Below are positions 42,101 through 50,027 of a stretch of DNA of 57,097 nt, in pieces. Source of the stretch: RGIG5612 sp045546255 (GTDB taxonomy: Bacteria > Bacillota > Clostridia > Lachnospirales > Lachnospiraceae); assembly GCA_045546255.1 (NCBI GenBank), contig JAZQCK010000077.1, positions 1 through 57,097 of the forward strand, written 5' to 3'. Position 1 is the stretch's first letter. The number at the start of each line of letters is the position of its first letter. The notes beneath the pieces were generated by a model, which ran no database searches, had not been told where the DNA came from, and was given only the letters and a program-made list of their open reading frames with translations. A program made the translations under genes and the position numbers.

Positions 42101-42760
42101 ACGCAGAAGTCGCTTGCTAAGGTATTTGACCAGATGATCGGTGTTTCCAGCTATGATGGAAACCTGACGAAATTCGGTTATGTCAGCTATGATGCGCCGA
42201 CCATGATCAGTCTGTACGCAGACAGCTTTGAAGGAAAAGACGGAATCGCAGCGTCGATTCAGGCATACAATGAAAGAGTAGAAGAAGAGAACAAGATTAC
42301 GTACACCGATTATGTAGCACTTTTAACATCATCCATTACAACGATCATCAATGCCATCTCCTACGTCTTGATCGGCTTTGTCGGTGTTTCGCTCTTTGTA
42401 TCCTGTATCATGATCGGAATCATAACGAATATCTCTGTTCTTGAAAGGACGAAGGAGATCGGTGTCTTAAGAGCACTTGGTGCATCCAAACGCAATATTT
42501 CCAATGTGTTCAACGCGGAGACGTTTATTATCGGATGTCTTTCCGGAATCTTAGGAGTTGGAGTATCCTTGCTGTTGATCCTGCCGATCAATGCCATCGT
42601 GCACTCCTTAATGGATTCCACTGTCCTTAGCGCAAAACTGCCTCCGGTCAGTGCCATCATCCTGATCGTGATCAGTATTGTGATCACGATGATCGGCGGA
42701 CTGATCCCGGCTAAGAAAGCGTCCAGACAGGATCCGGTCGTTGCGCTCCGAACGGAATAA
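39161..42760 (+). CDS. MacB-like ABC transporter with fused ATPase, large extracellular domain and pentapeptide repeats
   Basis: 1199-aa protein. The ABC domain (about 1-225) has Walker A GPSGSGKTT, signature LSGGQMQRVALARAL and Walker B LLADEPTGALD. A linker leads to one membrane segment (about 305-328, SFAGSIGIIGIALILSLS). A very long extracellular region follows (about 330-1050). Within it lie a Gln/Met-rich helical stretch (about 735-830) and fifteen perfect five-residue units of pattern x-[ILV]-D-[FLMYV]-S at 876-950. The C-terminus (1050-1199) is an FtsX-type permease with three membrane segments and GVLRALGASKRNI. Relatives export or sense antimicrobial peptides or lipoproteins mechanically. 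The start has only a weak site (GGAAATGGTCCAGG). No regulator gene is adjacent. Confidence 0.9.
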   Translation: MLQIKNISKQYKTGDLVQKALDNVSFNLRDSEFVAILGPSGSGKTTLLNIIGGLDRYDSGDLVINGISTKEYNDRDWDTYRNHSIGFVFQSYNLISHQSILANVELALTIAGLSARERKERAKNALVQVGLADHINKKPNQLSGGQMQRVALARALVNDPDILLADEPTGALDTETSIQVMDLMKEVAKDRLVVMVTHNPELAEEYASRIIRLRDGKITDDTMPCSDAELFGAVPYGAEDSVGAAAISAGGAATHTATAVDEGLQPQITNQAKQGKTKKKRKASMSFLTSLGLSFSNLKTKKGRTILTSFAGSIGIIGIALILSLSTGVNDYIDKIQRDTMASYPITISATSLDLSSFMGNGEGIDEEFEEAQKENGEEEETEPTGVPANYFDIEASSAVTTSIKENNLTDFKKYLDDKNSEIHQYVGENGIVYTYDVDFKVYSYDKNHKLVDTDLDVTSEFSDDDNVLGNLMQARSLMLSNASAMFGGGSNQNAANFSEMMAGANGDTVSALIKDNYDVVYGNWPDSYDEAVIVLNQSGSLFSGTLYQLGLISKAEYEDAVHKVEKDEEPTPIELNYKEICDHTFYLVLASDRYEKTASGTFSYTGDDEEKLEEQMKNAVPIKIVGLVKASEDSDIRSLETTVCYTTKLTDYIVERGNNSDVITAQKNNPDTDVLTGQAFMEEEPDEAYKAVKARAYLNGLSHDDKANAFSTLMIADYEGAMRALMTTQMSAVSEQVGAALQQTLAPAIQQAVQSIMTQAMSQMQQQMQAIISKAMEQAMRSAMQQMVEQVVPQVMAKASTQLQEEVVPQLMQNVVPQVVEQMVFLGMQNALQQITEQLGGELPAILKPLAEATTVAELQEALSNINPAEIAALGIDFSALDFSQVDMSQIDYSKIDFSGVDLSGLDLSDIDLSQIDFSKVDVSGLDFSSLDLSSLDFSSMDMSNLDLSGMGAAMENISLSDEEGDTAETVQFWLDNIATQKSLAKVFDQMIGVSSYDGNLTKFGYVSYDAPTMISLYADSFEGKDGIAASIQAYNERVEEENKITYTDYVALLTSSITTIINAISYVLIGFVGVSLFVSCIMIGIITNISVLERTKEIGVLRALGASKRNISNVFNAETFIIGCLSGILGVGVSLLLILPINAIVHSLMDSTVLSAKLPPVSAIILIVISIVITMIGGLIPAKKASRQDPVVALRTE
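41786..42010 (+). repeat. Coding repeat: fifteen tandem pentapeptide units
   Basis: A 225-bp stretch of 15-bp units encoding GIDFS, ALDFS, QVDMS, QIDYS, KIDFS, GVDLS and so on to NLDLS. The DNA units vary in synonymous positions (AGC/TCC/AGT, GAT/GAC), so the repetition is maintained at protein level. A right-handed beta-helix is the expected fold for such repeats. Confidence 0.85.
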
Positions 42761-42792
42761 GATCGTAATAAAATATGTTCTTTATTATTTAA

Positions 42793-42822
42793 AAACGTTG
42801 TGCTAAAATTCAAACGTTGTGC
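42793..42822 (+). promoter_or_regulatory. Direct repeat upstream of the FKBP gene
   Basis: AAACGTTGTGC occurs at 42793-42803 and again at 42812-42822, a 19-bp period of about two helical turns, 38 bp before the FKBP gene. Possible tandem operator; no matching regulator is known from the window. Confidence 0.4.
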
Positions 42823-42859
42823 ATTTAATAATGAACTTGAAGAAATGAGGTCAAAATAG

Positions 42860-44533
42860 ATGGAAGACAATAAGAAACTGGAAGAAGTTGCAGAAGAAGT
42901 AGAAGCAACTTCTGAGGAAATTGCTGACACTGCTGCGGAATTAGAAGAAACCGCAGAGGAACTGAAAACGGAAGTCGGTGAAGGCGCAGCTTCTGAGGAG
43001 ATTGAAGCAAAGGCGCAGGAAGTCGGAGCAGACATCCTTGCAGCAGGGGCAGCCCTCGAAGAAGAAGCGGTCAAAGAAAAAGCGGAAGTAGAGGCTAAGC
43101 TTGCAGAAGAAGCGGCGGAAGCAGCGGAAGAAAGCGCTGAGGCTGCAGCAGAGACGGCTGCAGAGATGGAAGAAGTGGCTGAGGAACTCAAGACAGAGCT
43201 TGGCGAAGGCGCAGCTTCTGAAGATGTTGCAGCCAATGCACAGGAAGTCGGAGCGGATATCCTCGCAGCAGGTGCGGCAGCAGAAGAAGCGGAACTTAAA
43301 GACAAGGAAGAAGTCGAAGCTAAATTAGCGGAAGAAGCAGAAAAGACAAAAGGTTCTGCAGTCAAAGAACCGCCGATCATCAAAAAGAAAAAGAAACTAG
43401 ACAAGACGAACGTGATCGTCATCGTTGTATGTGCAATCATCGTTCTTGCATGCCTTGCATTTGTCGGATATAAATCCGGATGGTTTACACCGAAGCAGAA
43501 AGCAAAGATCGAAGTGGATGATTATTCCGAGATTGAAGTCCTGAATTCGGCTGTAGAAGTTACGGATGAGACCGTTCAGCAGTATATCACCAACATTCTT
43601 CAGAGCCAGTCCACATCTGAGGAGGTTACGGAAGGTGTAGTTGCTGACGGAGATCAGCTGAATATCGACTACGTTGGAAAACTTGCCGAAACCGGCGAAG
43701 TGTTTGATGGCGGAAGCGCGCAGGGTCAGTCTCTGACAATCGGAAGCGGAATGATGATCGACGGATTTGAATCCGGACTGATCGGAGCAGAAATCGGAAA
43801 AACGAAAACGATCAACGTCACTTTCCCGGCTGATTATCAGAACACAGACCTTGCAGGAAAACCGGCAACTTTTGATGTGACGATCAATAGCAAAACGGTG
43901 ACCGTTGTTCCGGAACTGACGGATCACTTTGTCAATGATTATTCTTTGAATTATCTGGACAAAGAACTGAACACGGTTGAAGAACTGGAAGAATATGTCC
44001 ACGATTACATCTATAACTATTACCTGCACACTGCAATGTTTGAAGAGCTCCAGACAAAAGAGCATGTGACCTCCTATGATGAGGAGCAGGAAGCAATGCT
44101 GAAGCAGTATTCTCTGGATTCTCTGGATTACTATGCAGCAATGTATGGAACAACTCCGGATGAATATGCTGTTATGTATGGATATACAGATGCAGATACC
44201 TATACAACGGAAGAGGCTCACTACTATCTTGATACGATCATGCTGGTCGATAAGATCATCAAAGATAAGAAGATCACCTGGACCGATGAGCAGCTGGATC
44301 AGTCGATCGCAATGTACATGGCACGTAACGGCTACTCCAACCAGTATACACTGGAAGAGTTCAAGACCCAGTCCGGAGAGACCTGGCTGTTCCTGTATGA
44401 GAACTTAGAATTCAAGTTTGATCTGGCAATGGAAGCATTAGAAGACAATGTTGTCTTCGTAGATGAGAAGACCAATGCGGAGACAACCCCAGCAGCTGAA
44501 GTCCCTGTAGAGAGCGAGAGCGCTTCAAACTAA
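42860..44533 (+). CDS. Membrane-anchored FKBP-type/trigger-factor-like peptidyl-prolyl isomerase with duplicated acidic N-terminus
   Basis: 557-aa protein. Residues 1-170 are Glu/Ala-rich and contain a duplication: the block from Glu33 (EELKTEVGEGAAS, then QEVGADILAAGA) recurs from Glu108, a shift of 75 residues. After KKKKK (175-179) comes one membrane segment (about 184-203). The FKBP domain is at about 260-345 (VADGDQLNIDYVG, GEVFDGG, TIGSGMMIDGFESGLIG, TFPADY). A trigger-factor-like helical C-terminus with many Tyr follows. Orientation by the positive-inside rule puts the acidic part in the cytoplasm and the foldase outside, where it would help secreted proteins fold. The start follows GAGGTCAAAATAG. 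A terminator follows. Confidence 0.86.
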   Translation: MEDNKKLEEVAEEVEATSEEIADTAAELEETAEELKTEVGEGAASEEIEAKAQEVGADILAAGAALEEEAVKEKAEVEAKLAEEAAEAAEESAEAAAETAAEMEEVAEELKTELGEGAASEDVAANAQEVGADILAAGAAAEEAELKDKEEVEAKLAEEAEKTKGSAVKEPPIIKKKKKLDKTNVIVIVVCAIIVLACLAFVGYKSGWFTPKQKAKIEVDDYSEIEVLNSAVEVTDETVQQYITNILQSQSTSEEVTEGVVADGDQLNIDYVGKLAETGEVFDGGSAQGQSLTIGSGMMIDGFESGLIGAEIGKTKTINVTFPADYQNTDLAGKPATFDVTINSKTVTVVPELTDHFVNDYSLNYLDKELNTVEELEEYVHDYIYNYYLHTAMFEELQTKEHVTSYDEEQEAMLKQYSLDSLDYYAAMYGTTPDEYAVMYGYTDADTYTTEEAHYYLDTIMLVDKIIKDKKITWTDEQLDQSIAMYMARNGYSNQYTLEEFKTQSGETWLFLYENLEFKFDLAMEALEDNVVFVDEKTNAETTPAAEVPVESESASN

Positions 44534-44569
44534 ACAGACGGACGAAGCTTTGAATAATGGCTTATTACT

Positions 44570-44603
44570 AAGGGAATCTTTGAAACAAAGGTTCCCTTTT
44601 TTT
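44570..44603 (+). terminator. Terminator of the FKBP gene
   Basis: A 12-bp stem AAGGGAATCTTT (44570-44581) pairs with AAAGGTTCCCTT (44587-44598), one G-T pair, then a T run to 44603. Confidence 0.92.
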
Positions 44604-44638
44604 CTGCTTTGTGTTATCTTATACAGGCATTTATAAAT

Positions 44639-44718
44639 GCGGGTGTGGCGGAACTGGCAGACGCGCTAGACTTAGGATCTAGTGGGAGACCGTGCAGGTT
44701 CAAGTCCTGTCACCCGCA
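44639..44718 (+). tRNA. tRNA-Leu (TAG)
   Basis: Acceptor GCGGGTG pairs with CACCCGC. The anticodon arm CTAGA-CTTAGGA-TCTAG reads TAG, with a long variable arm (TGGGAGACCGT) and T-loop GTTCAAGTC. CCA is not encoded. Confidence 0.95.
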
Positions 44719-44756
44719 TTTTTTATTTTTTTCTTTATTAATAAAGAAAGATAGTT

Positions 44757-44762
44757 TATAAT
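44757..44762 (+). promoter_or_regulatory. -10 element immediately before prfB
   Basis: A perfect TATAAT ends 9 bp before the prfB ATG, with a poor -35 (TTTATT at 44734-44739, 17-bp spacer). If used, the transcript would start at or within a few bases of the start codon, and no Shine-Dalgarno sequence is visible, so the mRNA may be leaderless. Confidence 0.5.
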
Positions 44763-44771
44763 CATCGAGTT

Positions 44772-45878
44772 ATGGTACTTCTTGATCAAATCAAATACGA
44801 ATTAGGACAATATAAAGAGCCTATGGAAGACATGGGCAGGGCATTAGCGCGCGATGAAAAAGAGGCAAGAATTGCCGAAATCGAGGGCTTGATGAATCAG
44901 CCGGGATTCTGGGAAGATGCGAAAAACAGCGCTTCCTTGATGAAGGAGATGAAGAGCCTCAAAGGAGAGATCGAACGCTTTGATAAGATCAACACCTCGT
45001 TTGAAGATCTTCAGACGCTTCTTTTGATGGCGGAAGAAGAAAACGATGAGGAGCTTGCGCAGGAAGTGGAAGAGGAGTTTTCATCCTTTAAGTCTGCTTA
45101 TGATGACTACCGCGTATCTACGCTTCTTTCAGGAGAGTTTGATAACCTCGATGCGATCCTTTCTCTTAACGCTGGTGCAGGCGGAACGGAAAGCTGCGAC
45201 TGGGCAAGCATGCTCTATCGCATGTACTGCCGCTGGGCAGAGCGTCATGGATTTAAGTATGAGGTTCTGGATTATCGTGAAGGCGAGGAAGCCGGCATCA
45301 AATCCGTTACAATTCAGATTACGGGTGAGAATGCATACGGCATGCTGAAAAGCGAAAAAGGCGTTCACCGCCTGGTCCGCATCAGCCCATTCAATGCAGC
45401 TGGAAAGCGACAGACCAGTTTTGTAAGCTGCGATGTGATGCCGGATATTGAAGAGGACTTAGATATTGAGATCGCGGATGATGATATCCGCATCGATACC
45501 TATCGAAGCTCCGGAGCCGGCGGACAGCATATCAACAAAACAAGTTCAGCGATCCGTATCACGCATATCCCGACAGGCATCGTGGTCCAGTGTCAGAACG
45601 AACGCAGCCAGTTCCAGAACAAAGATAAAGCAATGCAGATGCTGAAGAGCCAGCTTTATCTCAGGAAAAAAGAAGAGCAGGCGCAGGCAATGGCGGATAT
45701 CCGAGGCGAAGTGACCGAGATCGGCTGGGGCAATCAGATCCGTTCCTATGTCATGCAGCCTTACACCTTAGTAAAAGATACCCGTACCGGCTGCGAAGTC
45801 GGAAACGTCGGCGCAGTACTGGATGGAGATATTGACGCATTCATTAACGAGTATCTGAAGTGGATCAACAAAAAATAA
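44772..45878 (+). CDS. prfB: Peptide chain release factor 2
   Basis: 368-aa release factor that reads UGA and UAA. The stop-codon recognition motif SPF is in RISPFNAAGKRQTSF, and the catalytic GGQ in SSGAGGQHINKTSSAIR (about 243-259). The frame is open from ATG 44772 through the region where many bacteria carry the autoregulatory +1 frameshift at an in-frame UGA, so this copy appears to lack that control. No Shine-Dalgarno sequence precedes the start. It is followed 44 nt later by hom. Confidence 0.95.
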   Translation: MVLLDQIKYELGQYKEPMEDMGRALARDEKEARIAEIEGLMNQPGFWEDAKNSASLMKEMKSLKGEIERFDKINTSFEDLQTLLLMAEEENDEELAQEVEEEFSSFKSAYDDYRVSTLLSGEFDNLDAILSLNAGAGGTESCDWASMLYRMYCRWAERHGFKYEVLDYREGEEAGIKSVTIQITGENAYGMLKSEKGVHRLVRISPFNAAGKRQTSFVSCDVMPDIEEDLDIEIADDDIRIDTYRSSGAGGQHINKTSSAIRITHIPTGIVVQCQNERSQFQNKDKAMQMLKSQLYLRKKEEQAQAMADIRGEVTEIGWGNQIRSYVMQPYTLVKDTRTGCEVGNVGAVLDGDIDAFINEYLKWINKK

Positions 45879-45922
45879 AAAGTAGCGAAGTGGATAAATA
45901 ATAAGAGAAAGAGGAAAAAACG

Positions 45923-47125
45923 ATGATCAATGTAGCAGTTTTAGGTTATGGTACCATCGGCTCCGGTGTTGTCGAAGCACTGGATATTAACAGAGACGTC
46001 ATCAAAGAACATGCCGGACAGGAAATCAATGTCAAATATGTGCTGGACCTCAGGGATTTTCCCGGCTCTCCAATTGAGTCGATCTTAGTGCATGATTATA
46101 GCGTGATCGTCAATGATCCGGAAGTTGATATTATCGTAGAAGTTATGGGCGGAACCCATCCGGCTTATGAGTTTGCAAAAGAAGCATTGGAAAAAGGAAA
46201 GAGCGTCTGCACTTCTAATAAAGCACTGGTTGCAGAATTCGGACCAGAACTGATTGAACTTGCAAGAGAGAAGAGCTTAAACTTCCTTTTCGAAGCAAGC
46301 GTCGGTGGCGGAATCCCGATCATCCGTCCAATCTTAAGATCCCTCAATGTGGATACGATCCACCATATCACAGGTATCTTAAATGGAACAACGAACTACA
46401 TCCTGACAAAGATGTATGAAGAAGGCAGCACTTATGAAGAGGCGTTAAAGGATGCGCAGGCATTAGGTTATGCAGAAGCAGACCCAACGGCGGATGTTGA
46501 CGGCTTTGATGCAGCTAGAAAGATTGCAATCCTTTCCAGCCTGATCTATGGAAAGAATGTCGACTTTAATGATATTACGACAGAAGGTATCCGTAAGATC
46601 ACGGATATCGACATGAAATATGCCAAGGCTCTTGGAAAGAAGATCAAGCTCTTAGGTATCACATACAACATCGACGGCAAGATTTATTCTGAAGTAGCTC
46701 CGCACATGATCGATAAAAAACACATGCTCTACATGGTAGACGATGTGATGAACGGCATAGAAACTCACGGAAACCTCTTAGGCGATACCATGTTCTACGG
46801 AGCAGGCGCAGGAAAGCTTCCGACCGCATCCGCTGTTGTTTCCGATATCATCGATGAGGTCAAACACCTTCATGTCAATATTCCGATCAAGTGGGACGCA
46901 GAGCCGGCAAATCTCGAAGACCACTCCACCCACTGGAGCAAGTTCTTTGTCCGCGTGGATGCAGAATGTGAAGAGATGAAGACAATGTTTAAGATCGAAC
47001 AGCTCATGACTTTAGAAGACCATCCGGAAGAGTACGCCATCGTAACGGAAGAGCTAACCTTTAGCGAGTTCTACTCCAAGATCGAAGGCAATGAGCATAT
47101 TCGCAATATCATCCAGGTGAAATAA
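45923..47125 (+). CDS. hom: Homoserine dehydrogenase
   Basis: 400-aa NAD(P)-dependent enzyme reducing aspartate semialdehyde to homoserine, for threonine and methionine. The Rossmann motif is VAVLGYGTIGSG (4-15). The catalytic region has EASVGGGIPI, GILNGTTNYILTKM and AEADPTADVDGFDAARK. The C-terminal 70 residues resemble a shortened ACT region (FVRVDAECEEM), so feedback by threonine is possible but not certain. The start follows GAGGAAAAAACG. It lies 50 nt before lysC, forming a threonine-branch pair. Confidence 0.95.
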   Translation: MINVAVLGYGTIGSGVVEALDINRDVIKEHAGQEINVKYVLDLRDFPGSPIESILVHDYSVIVNDPEVDIIVEVMGGTHPAYEFAKEALEKGKSVCTSNKALVAEFGPELIELAREKSLNFLFEASVGGGIPIIRPILRSLNVDTIHHITGILNGTTNYILTKMYEEGSTYEEALKDAQALGYAEADPTADVDGFDAARKIAILSSLIYGKNVDFNDITTEGIRKITDIDMKYAKALGKKIKLLGITYNIDGKIYSEVAPHMIDKKHMLYMVDDVMNGIETHGNLLGDTMFYGAGAGKLPTASAVVSDIIDEVKHLHVNIPIKWDAEPANLEDHSTHWSKFFVRVDAECEEMKTMFKIEQLMTLEDHPEEYAIVTEELTFSEFYSKIEGNEHIRNIIQVK

Positions 47126-47174
47126 ATCAAGAAACTGTTAAAGAAATTTTAAGATAGAAAGCAGGAAAAAATTT

Positions 47175-48383
47175 ATGTTGATCGTAAAGAAATTCGGAGG
47201 TACTTCCGTAGGTGATCCGGACCGCATCCGGAACGTCGCAAGAAGATGTATCGAAGAGTACAAAAAAGGAAATGATGTTGTCGTCGTTCTTTCCGCAATG
47301 GGAGATACAACAGATAATCTCTTAGACCTTGCATCCAAGATCACGGCAAAACCGTCCAAGAGAGAACTTGATATGCTGCTCAGCACAGGAGAGCAGGTCA
47401 GTGTCAGCCTTTGCGCGATGGCAATCATGGAAATGGGCTATCCGGCCGTTTCCCTCAATGCCTTCCAGGTCGCAATGCATACGACGAAAGCATATGGAAA
47501 TGCGCGACTTCGCAAGATCGACCGCGACAGGATCTTAACCGAACTCGATAACAAGCGTATCGTTTTGGTTACTGGTTTCCAGGGCGTAAATAAATACGAT
47601 GATGTTACGACCTTAGGCCGCGGCGGATCTGATACAACAGCAGTTGCACTTGCAGCAGCGCTTCATGCAGATGCCTGCGAGATCTACACGGATGTTGACG
47701 GCGTTTATACCTGTGACCCGCGTATCGTTCCGAATGCAAAGAAGCTGGACGAAATTACTTATGATGAAATGTTAGACCTTGCCTCACTGGGAGCACAGGT
47801 GCTGCATAACCGCAGTGTCGGCATGGCAAAGAAATACGGAGTGGAACTGGTTGTCCGTTCATCACTTTCTGATGCACCGGGAACCGTTGTGAAGGAGGAT
47901 TTAACTGTGGAAAAACGATTAGTAAGTGGTGTTGCTGTTGATAAGAGCCCGGCAAGAATTTCCTTGATCGGTCTGAAAGATATTCCGGGAACAGCGTTTA
48001 ATGTATTTAATGTTTTAGGCAAGAAAAATATCGTAGTTGATATTATTTTACAGTCAATCGGAAGAGATGGCACAAAAGACATCTCCTTTACAGTTGATTC
48101 CAAAGACTTAGATGAAGCAATCAAAGTGCTCGAGGATGCAAAAGCACAGATCGGCTTTGATTCTATTACACACGAAGATAATGTTGCAAAAGTTTCTATC
48201 GTCGGCGCAGGCATGATGACAGACTCCGGTGTCGCAAGCCGTATGTTTGAGGCAATCTACAATGCCGGAATCAACATCAAAATGATCTCCACAAGTGAGA
48301 TCCGTATCACTGTTCTGGTTGACGAGGAAGAAGCTGACCGTGCAGCACGTGCGGTTCATGACGCATTTACAGCAGAAGACTAA
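47175..48383 (+). CDS. lysC: Aspartate kinase
   Basis: 402-aa enzyme that phosphorylates aspartate, the first step of lysine, threonine and methionine synthesis. The kinase domain has VKKFGGTSVGDPDRI (4-18) and TLGRGGSDTTAVALAAAL (about 148-165). Two ACT domains occupy about 265-402 (ISLIGLKDIPGTAFNVF and VSIVGAGMMTDSGVASRMFEA), expected to bind the feedback amino acid. The start follows AGCAGGAAAAAATT. TsaE begins 1 nt after its stop, so translation is coupled to the t6A gene block. Confidence 0.96.
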   Translation: MLIVKKFGGTSVGDPDRIRNVARRCIEEYKKGNDVVVVLSAMGDTTDNLLDLASKITAKPSKRELDMLLSTGEQVSVSLCAMAIMEMGYPAVSLNAFQVAMHTTKAYGNARLRKIDRDRILTELDNKRIVLVTGFQGVNKYDDVTTLGRGGSDTTAVALAAALHADACEIYTDVDGVYTCDPRIVPNAKKLDEITYDEMLDLASLGAQVLHNRSVGMAKKYGVELVVRSSLSDAPGTVVKEDLTVEKRLVSGVAVDKSPARISLIGLKDIPGTAFNVFNVLGKKNIVVDIILQSIGRDGTKDISFTVDSKDLDEAIKVLEDAKAQIGFDSITHEDNVAKVSIVGAGMMTDSGVASRMFEAIYNAGINIKMISTSEIRITVLVDEEEADRAARAVHDAFTAED

Positions 48384-48384
48384 T

Positions 48385-48804
48385 ATGGTTTTTGAATCAC
48401 AGACAGAAAAAGACACATACGAACTGGGAGTGAAAACAGGACAAGAAGCAAAGCCCGGTGAGGTCTACTGTATCACGGGAGATCTTGGGACGGGAAAAAC
48501 GGTTTTCACTTCCGGTCTTGCAAAGGGGCTCGGGATTGAGACCCCTATTTGCTCTCCGACCTTTACGATCCTTCAGACCTATGAGGAAGGGCGTCTGCCG
48601 CTGTACCATTTTGATGTCTACCGCATAGCAGATCCGGATGAAATGTTTGAGATCGGCTTCGATGAATATGCCTTTGGACAAGGCGTCTGCATGATCGAAT
48701 GGGGCGAGCAGATCAAAGAGATCCTTCCGGAACACACGAAATACATTACGATTGAAAAAGACCTGGAAAAAGGGTTTGATTACAGAAAGATCACGATTGA
48801 GTAG
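48385..48804 (+). CDS. tsaE: tRNA t6A threonylcarbamoyl transfer ATPase
   Basis: 139-aa P-loop ATPase needed with TsaB and TsaD for the t6A37 modification of ANN-decoding tRNAs. Walker A is ITGDLGTGKTVF (about 29-40), followed by SPTFTILQTYEEG and LYHFDVYRI, typical of TsaE. I use ATG 48385 directly after the lysC stop; the longer in-frame start at 48295 lies inside lysC and has no site. There is no Shine-Dalgarno sequence, so translation probably depends on lysC. Confidence 0.93.
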   Translation: MVFESQTEKDTYELGVKTGQEAKPGEVYCITGDLGTGKTVFTSGLAKGLGIETPICSPTFTILQTYEEGRLPLYHFDVYRIADPDEMFEIGFDEYAFGQGVCMIEWGEQIKEILPEHTKYITIEKDLEKGFDYRKITIE

Positions 48805-48810
48805 AACACT

Positions 48811-49566
48811 ATGAGCATACAGATTTTAGCAATTGAAACATCAGGGCCATTAGCTTCCGTCGCCCTCTTAAAAGACGGCGAGGTTCAGGGCATGAAGGTG
48901 GGCGAGTTTCAGGTCACGACATCTGAAACTTTAATGCCGATGATCGATGAGATGGTCAATGACACCGGCATTGATCTGAACACAGTGGATGCGATCGCCG
49001 TGAGCGCAGGACCGGGTTCTTTTACAGGGCTCCGGATCGGAAGCGCAACCGCGAAAGGACTTGGCATGGCTTTAAATAAGCCGCTGATCCATATCCCGAC
49101 GCTCCATGCGATGGCATATAACCTTTTGGGCAGCCCTGGCTTTATCGTTCCGATGATCGATGCGAGAAGAGGAACGGTTTATACGGGAATCTTCACCTTT
49201 GTTTTAAGAGCAGACAACACCCTGGATTTTGAAGTCTATCAGGATAGCTGCGTGATGTCGATCGAAGAGCTGATGGAGCGATTAGAACTCCTTACCAGCT
49301 TGGATGGAAATCCGCCACCGGTTGTTTTCTTGGGCGATGGTCTGTTTGAATATCATGAAAAGATTGAAAAGCTCGCGACCTTTGATTATGAATATGCGCC
49401 GGATGAAGGCATGATACAGAGAGCGGATACCGTTGCTTTGCTGGGGCAGCTCTTCTTCTATCACGGCATGACTGTGCCTGCGGATGCAGAAGCTCCGGAC
49501 TACCTTCAGAAAAGTCAGGCAGAGCGCGTGAAAGCAGAAAAAGAAGCAGAAGAGAAGGGCGAATAA
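48811..49566 (+). CDS. tsaB: tRNA t6A modification scaffold protein
   Basis: 251-aa inactive paralogue of TsaD with an ASKHA fold. N-terminal ILAIETSGPLASVALLKDG, then AVSAGPGSFTGLRIGSATAKGLGMAL and PMIDARRGTVYTG, the standard TsaB blocks. It forms the heterodimer with TsaD on which the modification occurs. The C-terminal tail is charged (about 235-251). It lies 6 nt after tsaE and 5 nt before rimI. Confidence 0.94.
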   Translation: MSIQILAIETSGPLASVALLKDGEVQGMKVGEFQVTTSETLMPMIDEMVNDTGIDLNTVDAIAVSAGPGSFTGLRIGSATAKGLGMALNKPLIHIPTLHAMAYNLLGSPGFIVPMIDARRGTVYTGIFTFVLRADNTLDFEVYQDSCVMSIEELMERLELLTSLDGNPPPVVFLGDGLFEYHEKIEKLATFDYEYAPDEGMIQRADTVALLGQLFFYHGMTVPADAEAPDYLQKSQAERVKAEKEAEEKGE

Positions 49567-49571
49567 GTTGC

Positions 49572-50012
49572 ATGGAAATCGGCTACTATGAATTAAGTTA
49601 TGACGACATTGCGAAAGTCTCGGAGATGGAGCGAAGGTTCTTTTCCACCCCATGGAGCGAGGCGAGCATTGCGCATTATATGGAAGCCGGAAATACAATT
49701 TTCGTGGTTGCAAGAGATAAAGAAGAGACGATCGGCTATGCAGCGGTCATGTGCGTGCTGGATGAGGGGAACCTTGTCAGTATTGGCGTGGATGACAACT
49801 ATCGCGAGATGGGGATCGCCTCTGAACTTTTGGATATTGTTTATGACATGGCGCATGAGCGCGGAGTGACTTCCATCAATTTGGAAGTCAGGACCAGCAA
49901 CGATGCAGCCATTGCCTTATATGAAAAGCATGGATTTGTGCAGAACGGAAGAAGAAAAGATTTCTACCGTGAGCCGACAGAGGATGCGCTGCTTTTCTTA
50001 AAAGAATTATAA
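49572..50012 (+). CDS. rimI: Ribosomal-protein-alanine N-acetyltransferase-like GNAT
   Basis: 146-aa GNAT acetyltransferase. The acetyl-CoA loop is seen as VDDNYREMGIASELLDIVYD (about 75-94), followed by NLEVRTSNDAAIALYEKHGF, the usual RimI block, and RRKDFYREPTEDALLF at the C-terminus. In many bacteria rimI lies between tsaB and tsaD, as here; its substrate (S18 or other N-termini) is family knowledge. Confidence 0.92.
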   Translation: MEIGYYELSYDDIAKVSEMERRFFSTPWSEASIAHYMEAGNTIFVVARDKEETIGYAAVMCVLDEGNLVSIGVDDNYREMGIASELLDIVYDMAHERGVTSINLEVRTSNDAAIALYEKHGFVQNGRRKDFYREPTEDALLFLKEL

Positions 50013-50027
50013 AGAGGATTCATAAGA

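Noticed and set aside
42361..43440. 359-aa minus-strand Ser/Ala-rich frame
   Set aside because: Its composition is the mirror of the Glu/Ala-rich FKBP N-terminus on the other strand; a shadow frame.
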